Below are positions 49,701 through 62,300 of a DNA stretch of 64,000 nucleotides, in pieces. The position numbers and the translations under genes are program-made. The notes below the pieces were generated by a model. The model saw nothing but the letters and a program-made list of their open reading frames with translations. It made no database searches and was not told the origin of the DNA. Each line of letters opens with the position of its first letter. Positions within the stretch are counted from its first letter, which is position 1. This DNA comes from Carya illinoinensis (taxonomy: Eukaryota > Streptophyta > Magnoliopsida > Fagales > Juglandaceae), in assembly GCF_018687715.1 (NCBI RefSeq), contig NC_056752.1, positions 52,732,653-52,796,652 on the forward strand, written 5' to 3'.

Positions 49701-50471
49701 CCATGTATCGTTACCAGTCAATTATATATTGTCTCTGTAATCAATGATGAAGAAAGTGGGTGACTTATTTTCACTCAGTAATCAAATAGTTGTAGTCAAG
49801 GCCTCGTTACAATTAGATGTCTTAAGTTGTCCCTCTGTTTGATTTTCTAATGCCACATAGAACCAAGATTCCAAGTAGAGGGTTTTCTTCCATATAAAAG
49901 TTGTGAGATTATTTTTTCCAGGTAAACTAACAGATAAAAGTGATGTCTATGCTTTTGGAGTTGTCCTTCTTGAACTTCTTATGGGAAGAAAGCCATTGGA
50001 AAATGATGCTCTGCCTCAATGCCAATCTATTGTTTCATGGGTAGGTCGTCTTTCAGAAGTCACAAAGCTGCCTTTGATGAAGTGAATTTTGAGTTTCTGG
50101 TGCTTGATGTCTGAATCATCTTTTGATTTGCAGGCTATTCCCCAGCTTACTGACAGATCAAAGCTTCCAAACATTGTTGATCCTGTAATAAAAAACACCA
50201 TGGACCTAAAGCACTTATATCAGGTTGTAAACACAAATGTATGGGTACCTAATGAGTTGTTATGTGTCGGGATTAGCAGCTAAATTATAATCGTTTTACC
50301 ATTGAACAGGTTGCTGCTGTGGCTGTACTATGTGTACAACCAGAACCATGTTACAGGCCGTTGATAACGGATGTCCTGCACTCACTCATCCCTCTTGTCC
50401 CTTGTGAGCTTGGAGGGTCACTCAGAGTTACAGAACCTGCGAAGCCAGTCCGCCCAGAATCCTCTAGCTGA
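46780..50471 (+). CDS. Receptor-like protein kinase (At1g80640-like), 10 exons, DFG changed to DFL
   Basis: Exons: 46780-46954, 47811-47981, 48094-48344, 48441-48573, 48686-48749, 48840-48936, 49042-49141, 49922-50040, 50134-50223 and 50310-50471. All join in phase and give 453 residues. Residues 1-26 look like a signal peptide, followed by a short Ser/Glu-rich ectodomain. Residues 75-98 are a transmembrane helix ([15 protein letters not shown]). The kinase domain has the Gly loop GEGSSG (164-169), the ATP lysine AAVKR (K185), HRDIKSSN (D282) and GYLAPEY. The Mg-binding DFG motif reads DFL (300-302; CTC at 49054-49056), which is unusual. The catalytic Asp and Lys remain, so activity is uncertain. 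Intron 7 holds a tail-only retroposon scar. It is probably a plasma-membrane signalling protein with no known ligand. Confidence 0.92.
49655..49701 (+). mobile_element. Tail-only retroposon scar 4, in kinase intron 7
   Basis: Direct repeats ATATTGTAGGATGGGC (49655-49670) and ATGTTGTAGGATGGCC (49686-49701) match at 14 of 16 positions. They flank a 15-bp insert, TACCGATAAAAAAAG, which resembles a variant LINE tail. Confidence 0.65.
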
Positions 50472-53254
50472 CTGGAGAACCTAGCTTGTGACTATTACAC
50501 ATTGTCATGCTCCAGATCAACACATTCTAGGCAATCGCTCAAAATGCCCCATTCGTTTTCTCGTGTTCATGAGCATTCTTTGCAGATTACCATTTCCGGG
50601 AGATTTGGACTGCAGTAAAATTATGGTACTAAGAGTTTTTTTTTTTTCCCTTAATTAAAGATGTAAATTGTTGTAAATTTGATGTAATTTTTCCATTAGA
50701 ATCTGGGAACCAATTTCAAACCAGGAAGAGAACCAAAGAGAGGCACCGCCCTATGCTTATATTTGTTGTAGTATGGTTTGTAATATTGATTATATTATAT
50801 ATTAAAATTTGAAAATATTGATATATATTTTTTAAGATTTTGTTGTTATTAATAAATATAGATTTAATTTTGATGAAAATTATATTAATTAGGTCAAATA
50901 AATTATGCGATTTAATTCAACTCATTTATATGAAACAAATAGGATTAAATGAGTCGTGTCATGTTAACATATTTTTAATTAATTTAAAAAAAAATCAAAA
51001 TGGGTGATACGATACGACATGTTATTTAAATGGGTTGGATTAGAGTTTAGAAGTTTGACACGTTTAACTTAATGAGTTGGGTTCGGATTGATATATATAG
51101 TCGAATATTTATGACTTAACACGATATGAAGACGATTCAAAAATACAATTTACCACCGCTGCATGGGGATCCAAAAATCTGTGAAATAAACTTTGAAAAA
51201 ATCTACACAACCTCCCAACACCCCAACATCTCACTTTTTTTCAATTTTTTTCAATTTTTTTAATATTTTTTTTTGAATTTATTCTTTTTAAATTAATTTA
51301 ATTATTTTATTTATTATTTATATATTAAATATTTAGTAAAAAATAAAATAATAAAAATTAAAAAAAAATATAGGGTGTTGGAATGTTGGGTGGTTGTGTA
51401 GCAAAACCCATAAACTTTTCCCATCCTACGGACGAACAAGTCGATAATTTGAATTTTGTTGGTCATTCTAAGGCATTCGCATCTTGCTACGTCATGGTTT
51501 GTCTTATGATTATCAACGACTAGAACACCGTGTTGACTCTGCTTTTACAACGAATTCATTTTTCCAACTTTTGGCCTTGTGCGTATCAGGTATCAACCGA
51601 ATATACCTGCTCGAAGAAACAAGGCTTGAGAACAACAATCACGACATCTGTGAATCACCAGTGTTACTTGTCACCGTCGAAGTTAGTTGCACTAGTGCCC
51701 TTTTCGTTATGTTCTTCATGATTAAAAAGAACACGTACGGATTTTGAGCAGAACGCCAAAACAACTTGATCCTGGCTTTTGTTTTTCCTTTTCCACCTAG
51801 TTTTTTTCGTAGCCTATATTTTATTCCCCTCTTTATTTATTGCCATCTTCATTCAGTGACATATGTTAACCACTGCTGCAGAGAAGGAAAAAGACGCACA
51901 AGAAAGGCATGGAAAATGAGAGGTTCGTCTCCAGCTGTAAGCCAGGGCCGGCTCAATAGATTTTGAGCCTTAACGCGATAAGTTAGGCATTTTTCTTGTA
52001 TCATATTTTCTATTAGACATAATTTTTTTAGTAGAAAATAACAATATCCATTATATAAAATAATAGAACATAATTTAGCAAACGAGATCCACTTTTATAT
52101 AACAAATGACCTTCACTTTTATATAAAATTGTTAATCTGCATAATAAAATAAAATATCTTAATGTTAATATTTAAAATCAAGAAATAAATTATAGATTAT
52201 AAGAATTAAAAGAGAGAATAAAAGTTTGAAAAATAGTTCAACAGGTACCATGGCCCATGCGCAATGTGAATTGTGAAAGCTTCGATTCTTGAAAAAGAAA
52301 GAAAAAAAAAAAAAATAACCAAGGGACAAGTATACTTTGGAAAAGACTTGGGTCTATCATGGAATCACGTTCACGTGGCTCTTTTATTGCCACAAACCTT
52401 CACCATATATATATATATATATATAAAGCAAAAACTTCACTATATATAAATTGTAGCTTAAGCCTTAGATTAATTAACTTTACTTACCTTCATCACCAAA
52501 ACACAGGTTGCACAGTAAAATTGCTCAATATTTGAAGTTGTGATTGGAGACGCTGCCAGTGCATACGAGCAAGATGGATGTAAGAGAGAAATTAGAGAAT
52601 GGAGAGTGGAGTACAAAACCGATGAAAAAAGATTTATTGATTTCAAGTATAAAAGAAGAGTTTTTGAGATGTTCTATTGGATTTTTTTAGACTTTGCAAA
52701 GGTAGATTGGAACCATTAAATTTACAGCCATTATTGTGAGTTTTGGCTTTCTTAAAGAAGGTTGCAGAGTCTATGTAATTAAATAAAAATTTATATATAT
52801 ATTTTTTATAATTGTTAGCTTTTTTTTTTTTTTCCCAACTGTCGGCTTGTTTGTTTTATACATGAGTTTTTAATTTATTTGTTTAGTATAGATAATTTAT
52901 TTTATTTTAAAGTTTTTTTTTTACTTGAAGCTTGATTGGTCAAATTTCGACAATTTTCATCTTCCAACTCTATTATTCAAGCCTTTGCATAGATTGGAGT
53001 TAATGAGTTATCACACATGCACATGATAAATGGATGCTGACTTCCATATCTTACGAGTGTAGTTAGTTCAAAGACAAACACACAGAAAATTTCAATGAAG
53101 ATCATCTGCATAACAAAACCCATTGTCTTTGTCAATACCAACAACTTGAAGGCTAAGCCAAATCAGTTAAAGCTAAATCTTATAAGATAAAAAATATCAT
53201 TGGTATGAATTCAAGTATATTCCACGTGTAATCTTGCGTGGACAAGATAGAATG
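50472..53254. other. Intergenic region after the kinase gene
   Basis: It includes the kinase 3' UTR. AT-rich transposon-like DNA follows at 50780-51380, with GGGTTGGATT and GACACG-type motifs common in plant repeats. A TA microsatellite lies at about 52408-52436. No gene is supported; open frames at 51484-51966 have no domain. Confidence 0.5.
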
Positions 53255-53262
53255 TATATAAA
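53255..53262 (+). promoter_or_regulatory. TATA box of the small-protein gene
   Basis: TATATAAA lies 221 bp upstream of the start codon at 53476, implying a 5' UTR of about 190 nt that contains a tandem repeat and a uORF. Confidence 0.6.
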
Positions 53263-53347
53263 CAATTCAAATACATTTTTTTTAGTTATTTGGCTAACTG
53301 AATTATACAATCCCAACTGTGTAAAGACTGAAGTGCGGACGATATTG

Positions 53348-53432
53348 CAACAACAACAACGGAGGAGGAGGAAAAGAGGAGAGATATCTCTCTCAACAAC
53401 AACAACGGAGGAGGAGGAAAAGAGAGAGATGA
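53348..53432 (+). repeat. 46-bp tandem duplication in the 5' UTR
   Basis: CAACAACAACAACGGAGGAG followed by GAGGAAAAGAG is repeated at 53348 and 53394, a period of 46 bp. CAA-rich leaders are often unstructured and are known translational enhancers in plants; its role here is inference. Confidence 0.85.
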
Positions 53433-53461
53433 TAATGGCGCTGTTTCTTTTCCAAACATAA
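53429..53461 (+). CDS. Upstream open reading frame (10 codons)
   Basis: ATG at 53429 to TAA at 53461 encodes MIMALFLFQT. It ends 14 nt before the main ATG at 53476 and overlaps the end of the tandem repeat. It could limit translation of the main frame. Confidence 0.4.
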   Translation: MIMALFLFQT

Positions 53462-53475
53462 CAATTGCCAGCAGC

Positions 53476-53745
53476 ATGAAACCTAATGCAGACAAGCAGT
53501 GTTGCTTTTCTGACGACAGTTGCTTCATGGGCTTGCTAAAGGGCATCAGGAGTCAAGAGACTGGCGAGGAGTACTCAAGTCAGGAAACAGGATCACCAAG
53601 CAGCAGTAACAGTTCTTCTGAGGTCAAACCGCTTACCAGAAAGAGGCCTAGTGATTTTACGAGGCCTGGGATTAAAGGGTCTCCCAAGAAACTTGCATCT
53701 CTTGATCATTGGCAACCGAGTCTAGAAAGCATCAAGGAAGAATAA
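53476..53745 (+). CDS. Small uncharacterised protein, 89 residues, with WxPSLESIxE tail
   Basis: A single exon behind a TATA box and a uORF. It starts MKPNADKQCCFSDD, has a Ser-rich middle and a basic KPLTRKRPSDFTRPGIKG segment, and ends HWQPSLESIKEE. No known domain is seen. The tail (W79 onward) resembles the end of the PADRE protein at 39284-39763 (GWMPDLESIPEAS). No signal peptide or membrane segment is visible. It could be the relic or a short relative of a PADRE-family gene that lost the N-terminal domain. Function is unknown. Confidence 0.6.
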   Translation: MKPNADKQCCFSDDSCFMGLLKGIRSQETGEEYSSQETGSPSSSNSSSEVKPLTRKRPSDFTRPGIKGSPKKLASLDHWQPSLESIKEE

Positions 53746-56325
53746 TAATTGTAATTATCCATGCACGTTATTTTAACCCCTCTTTAAGGCTATAACAAGT
53801 ATATATACACATAAAGAGGGTCAAAGTAGCATACTTCATTTCTCTGTAATACTCCATGCATGAGATCAGAATTCAGAAGGCTTCAGAAAATTCTTAATTC
53901 CGCTATTTCTCTGTATCAGTATTAGAAATGGTTAGTAATATCAGAATTATATTTTTTTGGGAACAGTACAGAAATTAATGAGGAAAAAACTATACACTTT
54001 CTATGGAAGTACTAGCATTGAATATCGTCTGATGTGCTTAAAAATAAGGACATTTCTCCATTTTACTTGAAATGAAAAATATCTTTTCAATATAAAATAT
54101 GATATATATATTTTTTAATTTCATTGGATCGTCCCAATCTATTGCTATTAATTTGTACTAATGAGATACTTTTTCATTTCAAGTGAAATTTTAATAATAT
54201 GTTTGCATATTTTTTATTTAAAAACTCTTTTTAAAAAATGAAAAACTTTAAAAATTTTCCATCCCAACAACCCATGAGGAATAAATATTCATCATTTTGA
54301 GGGCCGACTATTTTACAGAGAGGAGCCATTCTTTGTCATAAAATTCAAACAACTTGTGAAAAAATTATTTTACAAGAACTAATCGTATTCCAAAGAAAAT
54401 AAATACTTTTACGTCAGTAGAGCGAAATAATAATGATGATTTTAACGGAAGAGATACTTTTGGAATTCAATTATTAACTGCAAGCACAAGATATGAGCAA
54501 CTAAAGGTAGTTGATGGTTCATTACCTAATAATCTGGGCAGATCTGCTGCGTGATGCTGCTCGACATCTAGCAGCTATACCTGGATGATAATGTCATTTT
54601 GGGCAACGTACGAGTTTGGGCAAACGCCGCAAACCTGTCTCTCTTGTTAGTTGCGTAACGGCTTAGTTCCTGCAGTGGGTAGAGCATATAGAAAGCAGCA
54701 ATATGGAAATGAATTCCTCGAACCCAGAAAAATTCTTTGTTAATCTCAAGCTTCTTCCCCCCATAGATCCACACGCCCCCCTCCCACTTCCCACTCCCAG
54801 GTAGACAGAAACGCCAATCTCTCTCTCTCTCTCTCTCTCTAGCTGTTTGCAATTGGGTATTTCAGGTTTTTGTTTTCCTTGTCTGGTGTGTGTGGGGTTT
54901 TCCAGGTTAATTCAAAGAAACCCAAAACCAGGGCATTAGGAAAAGTAGTAAAGCCAAGCGCCAAACAGGTTCTAAAGCTGGTTGAATAGGATGGGCGACC
55001 CACAAAAGCCAATCAAGCTTGCCCCATTCAAGCACAGAACTTGATGATTGAAGAAGATGCTTCTCTTGGTTCCAGTGAGTGCAGAGAATTCACCTCCAAT
55101 GGAGTGATGGAGACTAGGGACGGGGGAAACATAACCTTTCAGAATGAATCTACAGATGGTACAGATCTAAACCCAAGATTGTTTGTGCTATACATTACTG
55201 CTATGTCTTTTGGCATTGTTTCCTGGGCTTCTTTACCCAATATTAGAGTTTACATATTCACAAAAAATAAGGTCAGCATAGTAGCGAGCCTGTCCCCTTT
55301 TAAGAGGAAAATGTGATGTTTGGGAAACTGATGCTTTACATTTGTCTTAAATCTTGACTCAGTTCATTTAAGACGTCGGTCAGCAATAAAAATGTGATAA
55401 AAGAAGAGGATATTTACGCCCTGCCAATTTTATAAATAATAAATATTTCGGTGAAATGTTTTATTTTCGAAATATTTTTTTGTTAAGCACTTTTTTTTCA
55501 CGAAACATTTATGGAAGATACAATAAATAAATTTAACGCTAACTTAAAACAAATTAATAACAGCAAAGGAAGATGTTAGGTTGCCTGATTGTCTCGTGTA
55601 TTTTAATTTTTTTTAATAAGTTAAGAAAGCGATTACTACAAATTTGTAAATATATTTTAAATATTTGAAAATGTTTAAAAAATATTTGACAATAAAAAAG
55701 AGCAATTGCATTTGTGACCCAAGGAAGGGGAGAATAGCATGATCCAAACAGCAAATGGCTTACGGAAAATCTAAAACGGAAGAAGGGCTTTCAACTCCGG
55801 GTAAATGTAGTTGATTCCCTCTGTCTTTCTCATAAGAGAAATCCTGATCTAGTTACAAAATAATTAATGAAATTGAACACCCAACTCTCCAATTGATCTG
55901 GGGACAATTATTTGTGTCTCCGAAGATGTAAGAATCTATAAATTTTATATTGCCTCCATGGATGCTACATTGTGAGTGACTATTTCGTAGTTCTAAACAG
56001 GTTGATCATCTTCTTCAAGGTTATTTCGTATATCTTGCAATGACATAGAAAGTAAGCTCTTTCAGATTCACCTTATATATATGTTGTATAAAATTCGACT
56101 CTAAACAATTATCGTGTGTGTGAAAAGTCAGGATTTATAGAAAAAATTTCTACTCGATAAACAGGAATAGTTGACATGCTTGAAGCACAAAGAAAGGAAT
56201 TATCATTGAAAATGAATGCCCCCTTAATGCATACTAAGCTAATTAATATCAGAGTTAGCCATCCTAAGAGGAAAGGACAAACGTTAAACAAAGAACTTCT
56301 GTCACTTGACAAACTATTTGCTTCC
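53746..56325. other. Intergenic region before the H+-ATPase gene
   Basis: It includes a CT repeat (about 54818-54840), a possible coding remnant at 54906-55316, and AT-rich DNA at 55430-55700. No other coding region is supported. Confidence 0.5.
54906..55316 (+). other. Possible exon remnant with one in-frame stop
   Basis: After a good acceptor-like TTTTCCAG (54905), one frame of 137 codons is open except for TAG at 54987. It starts VNSKKPKTRALGKVVKPSAK and continues with ordinary amino-acid composition. I do not recognise the family. It lies where Arabidopsis has At1g80650 (an RNase III-like gene), so a relic of that gene is possible but unproven. Confidence 0.3.
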
Positions 56326-59300
56326 TCAAACGGTGTAGTGTTGCTGAATGGTTTCAATATCAAGCCCCTTCAGTTTCACTACAGACTCAACATGACCCTT
56401 GAGCGTGTGGAGCTCCCTCAACCTGGAAACAAAACAAAATGGTTGATTTAACTTCTAATTACACGCGCGCCCGCGCATATATTCCTTTATATGTCAGCAA
56501 ATCCTGAAAATTACCTGGCAACTTCAGCACGCCTCTTGGCCTGTTCGGCGATTTCAGACAACTCCCCATGGTTGTTCTTATCAGTGAAAGGTTGTGATGT
56601 CTCGGGAGGATGAAGCCCGTGCAGCGACCGTTGAGCTGCAGCCCATTGCGCTTCCCTCTCTCCCCTTCCATAATCCTTCTTCGTCGTGAAAGCAGTCTGG
56701 ATGATGGGTTACAATAAAATTAAAAAAAGAATGGTCAAAGATTGGTGACAAAGTGTTTACTCAACGCATTCCTGGAATCAAGAAAAACATTTGTTACCTT
56801 ATTCTCGAGCAGATTATTCCAGGCCTTGCCACTCAACACATATCGGATAATGAATTTAAGAATATCCAAAGGGATGTAAAAGACGATGCTGTAGATCCAA
56901 ATAACGCCAGCCCATCCCCACCCAATTCCGCGTATCCTCGCAAAACCCCAATTTCCATACACAGCAATAATAGTAGCCACCTTCATTGATCCATCAGAAA
57001 AACAAATCACTACTTGGGTCATTTATATGCGCCTTTGTAAGGGAACCATATGGGAGAAACCAGAAACTCAGAGTTTCCTAATTACACTCACCAGCTGTGC
57101 TATAAGAAAGGCAACCACAAGCAAGAGACCAGGGCGTTCAACATAAGACAAGCTCCGGGACCGAGTAACAAAGATGAGTGCCTGACTTACAATGCTCACT
57201 TGAAGGTAGACAGCTGCAGTAAGCTCTTCATTGTTGCTTCTTATAGATCTTACACCAAACTTATCCTGTCGGTGTTATGTAAGAATAATCATGAATTTGC
57301 TATTAGATTGATTTTGTATTAAGGACTAACTAACATCAAGAAAATATTTCTGAAAGTCTATACAAATGCCATGAAATTTGCAATTAGATGGGATATTGAT
57401 ATTTTCTTACCGAGAAGAAGTCGGTTTCTTGAGCAGCCCAAAAGAAAACAACGGTCATGACAGCTAGATAGGCGCCAAGAACGATGCCAGTGGCAAAGAT
57501 CTCCTTGAGCTTCCATGAATCAGGAAGAGGAGAAGGCTTCACCCTGTCTTTCGAGATGGTCATGATAGTTCCATCATTGAGTATGGCAATTACCAGAACC
57601 ATGAAAGGTGAGAAATCGAATTTCCATATCAGTGCCAGAAGCATAAAACCCAGCACGATACGGACAGTTATAGAAACTGCATAGATGGTGTAGTTCTTCA
57701 TTCTCTGGAAAATGGCCCTGCTAGTCAAGACCGCACTAATAATTACACTTAATCCGGGCTCTGTCAGGACTATGTCAGATGCACCTCGGGCTGCGTCAGT
57801 AGCATCAGCAACTGCAATCCCAATATCTGCCTTTTTTAGGGCTGGGGCATCATTTACACCATCTCCTGTCATCCCGCATATATGCTTCCTCTCTTGCAGC
57901 CTCTTCACGATTTCATATTTGTGTTCTGCAGGCTTCCACTAGTTAGTTCCCACTTGACATATGTATATTTATATATTTATATATATACATATATACATAT
58001 ATATATATCTTACAATTATTCAAACTTCACTTTAAATCATCCCACATTAACAATAAATTCTTGCATTTAGGTAACAAAACTCTTGCACTCCTTTTTCCCT
58101 CTTAATTTAATCATTATAATTTTTTCGTATTTCACCGATTCATTCCCCCATGTAGTTATTCATTTCATATAATGATTCTCCCAAAGTCACAGTTTTGAGA
58201 TGGCTACAGGTGAATGCCGCATAGATCTCAATCAAAATGAAGAATGTAGTCCAATTACCAGGGAAGACGCCGGCAAAGCCATCAGCCTTCTCAATAAGCT
58301 CATCAACAGGAAGGGCAGCAATGGACTCGTCTTTATGATCACCTAGGAGGGAGGAGGAAGGATACATGTTTGTTCCCATGCCAAGCCTGCGACCAGTCTC
58401 CTTCCCAATGGCGAGCTGATCACCTGTGATCATTTTAACATTGACACCCAGATTCAGGGCTCGGCGAATGGTCTCTGCACTGTCATGTCTCGGGGGATCA
58501 AAGAGAGGCAATAGACCCACAAATTGCCAAGGTCCTCCTGCGCTCTCCTTGGTTTTTTCTGGCACCGCCTGAAAGTAGACATCAATGACAACTCAAGTTT
58601 GGCTAACCATAGCCTCACCTTCCAAGGAGAGCTCTGAGAATATTAGAACACAAACTCACTTGTCTAGCAACAGCAAGAGAGCGAAGACCACGCTCAGCAA
58701 ACTTGGCAATAATTGCATGGGCTTTCTCTTTTACATCTTCCCGGAGGTTGCAGAGCTCAATGATCTGGCAGAGATTTGAGGTCTTAGCTTTATAGATAAG
58801 ACATATACATGGTACAAAGATAGTTGTAGCGAAAAAATATCAGTAATGCTGAGTCGGATAATAATCTAGTACCTGCTCTGGGGCGCCTTTGCTAACTCGG
58901 TGCCAATTGCCTTCAGAGTCGATGTATGTTATGGCCGTACGCTTGTCAACTGGGTTAAAGGGAAAGAAATGCACCTCATTGATACCTTCTCGCGCCTGCC
59001 ATGCAAAAAAATCCAAAACAAGGTGTGGAATTTTAATAGTCAACCATACAACAATCTAGCAAGATAACTACTCTGTAGTATTAAGTAGGTCAAAACTATC
59101 AGTTGAAGTTCGATGTGACCACTCGTCTCATCGTCAACAAGGAAAAAAAAATTAAGAACCAAAAACTTCCAAATCTTTTAAACAAAAGCGACTACATCCA
59201 AAACCTTCCCAATTCTCCATACCCACCGGTTTTGCATTACCTATCAACTTCTAGGTTTCATCTGGATCTTAGGAAGTTGCTGATGGGCAGGAAAACAATA

Positions 59301-62300
59301 TACTTTGATGGCACCTCATACTGAGCAATTGCAAACATATCCTTCTCCTTTCCTTTCTAATATCAAGATCCAAATAATTTTTTGTTTCTTTCGTTTGAAA
59401 ATTAACCCTTTTGAAGGTTGGGGTAAATAAGAAACGGCTACACAAACCTCTTAAATATTATCAAAAGATTTAATAAACCCATCAGCCGGCCAAGAAAGTA
59501 AAGCATTTCGTGGAAGGAGTATGGTAGCAGCAAGATCAGTGGGGTGATCACAGCCACACATGCATACATAACTTTGAAAAGAAAAACCGAATTTAGGATT
59601 AAGTTGAAAAGATTACTGTTGAGGGAAAAATGAGCGTATTAGCATATTCTTGTGAAAATCTGTGTAAAATAGTGTTGTAACAAGTGTTGTTGTGGAAAGG
59701 CTTGAAGATTGGTCAAAGAAGGCGACTTTGCTCGACCCTCGCTCGACGGAGCGCTCGAGCGAATTTGGGCAGATTGCACCGCTCGACCTTCGCTCGACAT
59801 ACAGCTCAAGCGAACTCAGGCAAATTCAACCGCTCGACTCTCGCTCGATACTGGGCTCGAGCGAACCCAGGCAGAGTGTGTCGCTCGACCCTCGCTCGAC
59901 ACTAAGCTCGAGCGAACCCAGACAGAGTGTGTCGCTCGACCCTCGCTTGACACTGAGCTCGAGCGAACTCAGGCAGAGTCGACCGCTCGATACTCGCTCG
60001 ACAGGTCGCTCGAGCGAACTTTGGCAGATTGTGGCGCTCGACCTTCGCTCGAGCTAATGTTCCAGATCACTTACAATGTAGGGTTTTGAACACCTCATTT
60101 GATGGGAACTATAAATAGAACAGGTTAACTTCTGTTCTATGTGTGGAGAATCAGAGCAAAAACCCTAAGGGCTTCCAAGAACTTCTTACCCCCATTTGGT
60201 TGATTCTCTTTTGGAAAAACATTTCTCCACCACAACACATTCAAAATCAACTCTTACTTGAGTCCATTGAAGTGGACATTTTTGTTGGCCGGAAGAGTCC
60301 GGGACTGCCGTTGATGCAGAGATCGAGAGGTTCTCGTGGGAAGCTATAGGAAGGTCGGAGTTCCGACACTACATGCGTGTAGAGATCGAGTGGGTCACTC
60401 GTGGTGTTGCAAGCCAAGTTTAGCTACTACAAAGGTTTTGTGAGTGTCTCTAAATTGGTTGTAACAAACTAAAATTTCTATAGTGGATTTGAGGTGGTGT
60501 CTTACACCCGAAGTGGTTTTAGATTTTGAAGATGTTCTTCAAATGAGTTTCCACTCCGTGATCAAAATCATGTGTTGATTATTTGTGTTATTTGATTCAT
60601 TTATTAACTGCTTGTTTGTCTAATATTCAAAAAGTCATAAAAATTAGATTACACCTATTCACCCCCCCTCTAGGTGTAGTATTGGGTAGAATCACTGCTT
60701 TTTCAATTACGTATTTGGTGTATAACGTACCTCCTTGGGGTCACCCAACATACCAACAATACAAGCGTCAATTGCATCCTGATTCTCAACCCTGGAAGCC
60801 CTGGCCCCAAGTAAAATCAGAGCGTCCTGGTTCACATCCTTCACAAATACCTGTTAATCAACATTCCACGATTAATGAATCCCCGTATATTATAATTGTT
60901 GGTTCACTCAACAATTAGATCACAGTATATGTTCTTCTGTATTTACCTGTTCTCCTACCTCATGCATAGTTGGGCATACCTTTATACGTAGTCATCTACA
61001 ATTTAACCACTCACCTCTATCATGGTCTTGTCTACAGTAAGCTTGTTGAGAGTAAGAGTCCCGGTCTTGTCACTACAGAGAACATCCATTCCAGCCATCT
61101 CTTCAATGGCTGTCATCCTCTTGGTGATAGCACCCTGTTTTGACAGACGGTGGGAACCAATAGCCATTGTCACAGACAAAACAGTAGGCATGGCTATTGG
61201 GATACCCCCAATGAGAAGCACCAACAGATTGTCGATCCCATTCCTGTAATCACGTTTCTGAACTGGGTACATAACAACTATCTCTATTATCATCCCCAGA
61301 GCGATCGAGCATATGCAGAAGTTTCCAATGGCAGTCAACACCTGTTCAAACAATCACCATCCACTGCACATTAGACAGAGCAAAAGACTGAAAAATGAGA
61401 TGGCCTAGTTGTTCAAACTTGGCACAACTATTTATTCAGAATTTATTGAAGCCCACCCTTCACCAAAGCTCATGAAACCCAATTCTGTATCATAGTACTG
61501 AAGTGATCAGGTTTACCGCATTATCATAAAATTATATCACAATTTCACAAAATACCCCCACTTTTCCTCTGTTCATTCATAGTTCTTTCGAGCTTCGTTC
61601 AAAAATTTTCACACTGGACTCTAGGGATGGTACCTTTTGGAAGTGTCCTTCTTGGTTGGTGCTGTCGACCAGGTGAGCAGCCTTGCCAAAGAAGGTGTGC
61701 ACCCCAGTGGCAATCACAACGGCCTCTAGCTCACCTTGTTTGACAGTGGACCCAGAGAAGACTTCATGACCCGGATTCTTTGTAACCGGCAGAGACTCAC
61801 CAGTTAGGGCAGACTGATCGATCTTGAGCGGGTCTCCCTCCAAGAGACGAGCATCAGCTGGGATAATATCTCCTAACTTAATACTAATCACATCTCCCGG
61901 TACTAAGATTGCAGCCTCTTGCTCTGTCCATCTTCCATCTCTCAGAACCTACAATCAGCAGAGCAAGAACACAGACTTGACTACCTCACACATGGGTTAA
62001 GTATTGTTGTAGCGGTGACATCATGTATAATTACCTTGGTTTTTGGCGCAAGACCTGCCATAAGTGATGCTGCAGCGTTGCCTGCATTGTTTTCCTCAAT
62101 GAAGCTTATAGTGGAGTTAAGTAGAAGCAAAGCCACTATCCCTACAAAATCCTGCCAGTCTGGGGGCTTGCCCTACATTTGTTTAGTTTAAAAAAGAAAA
62201 TCAAGTCAAAGTGAGATTAAGAATTTTTCATTGTTTTAATGGTGTGTTCATGTGTGTCCTGTATGCGCGGGTGAGAGACAGATGTTACCCCTCCATTTGC

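Noticed and set aside
59684..60089. Three overlapping open frames of 73-126 codons
   Set aside because: They are a by-product of a 51-bp (17-codon) repeat inside a solo LTR; all frames stay open and none resembles a protein.
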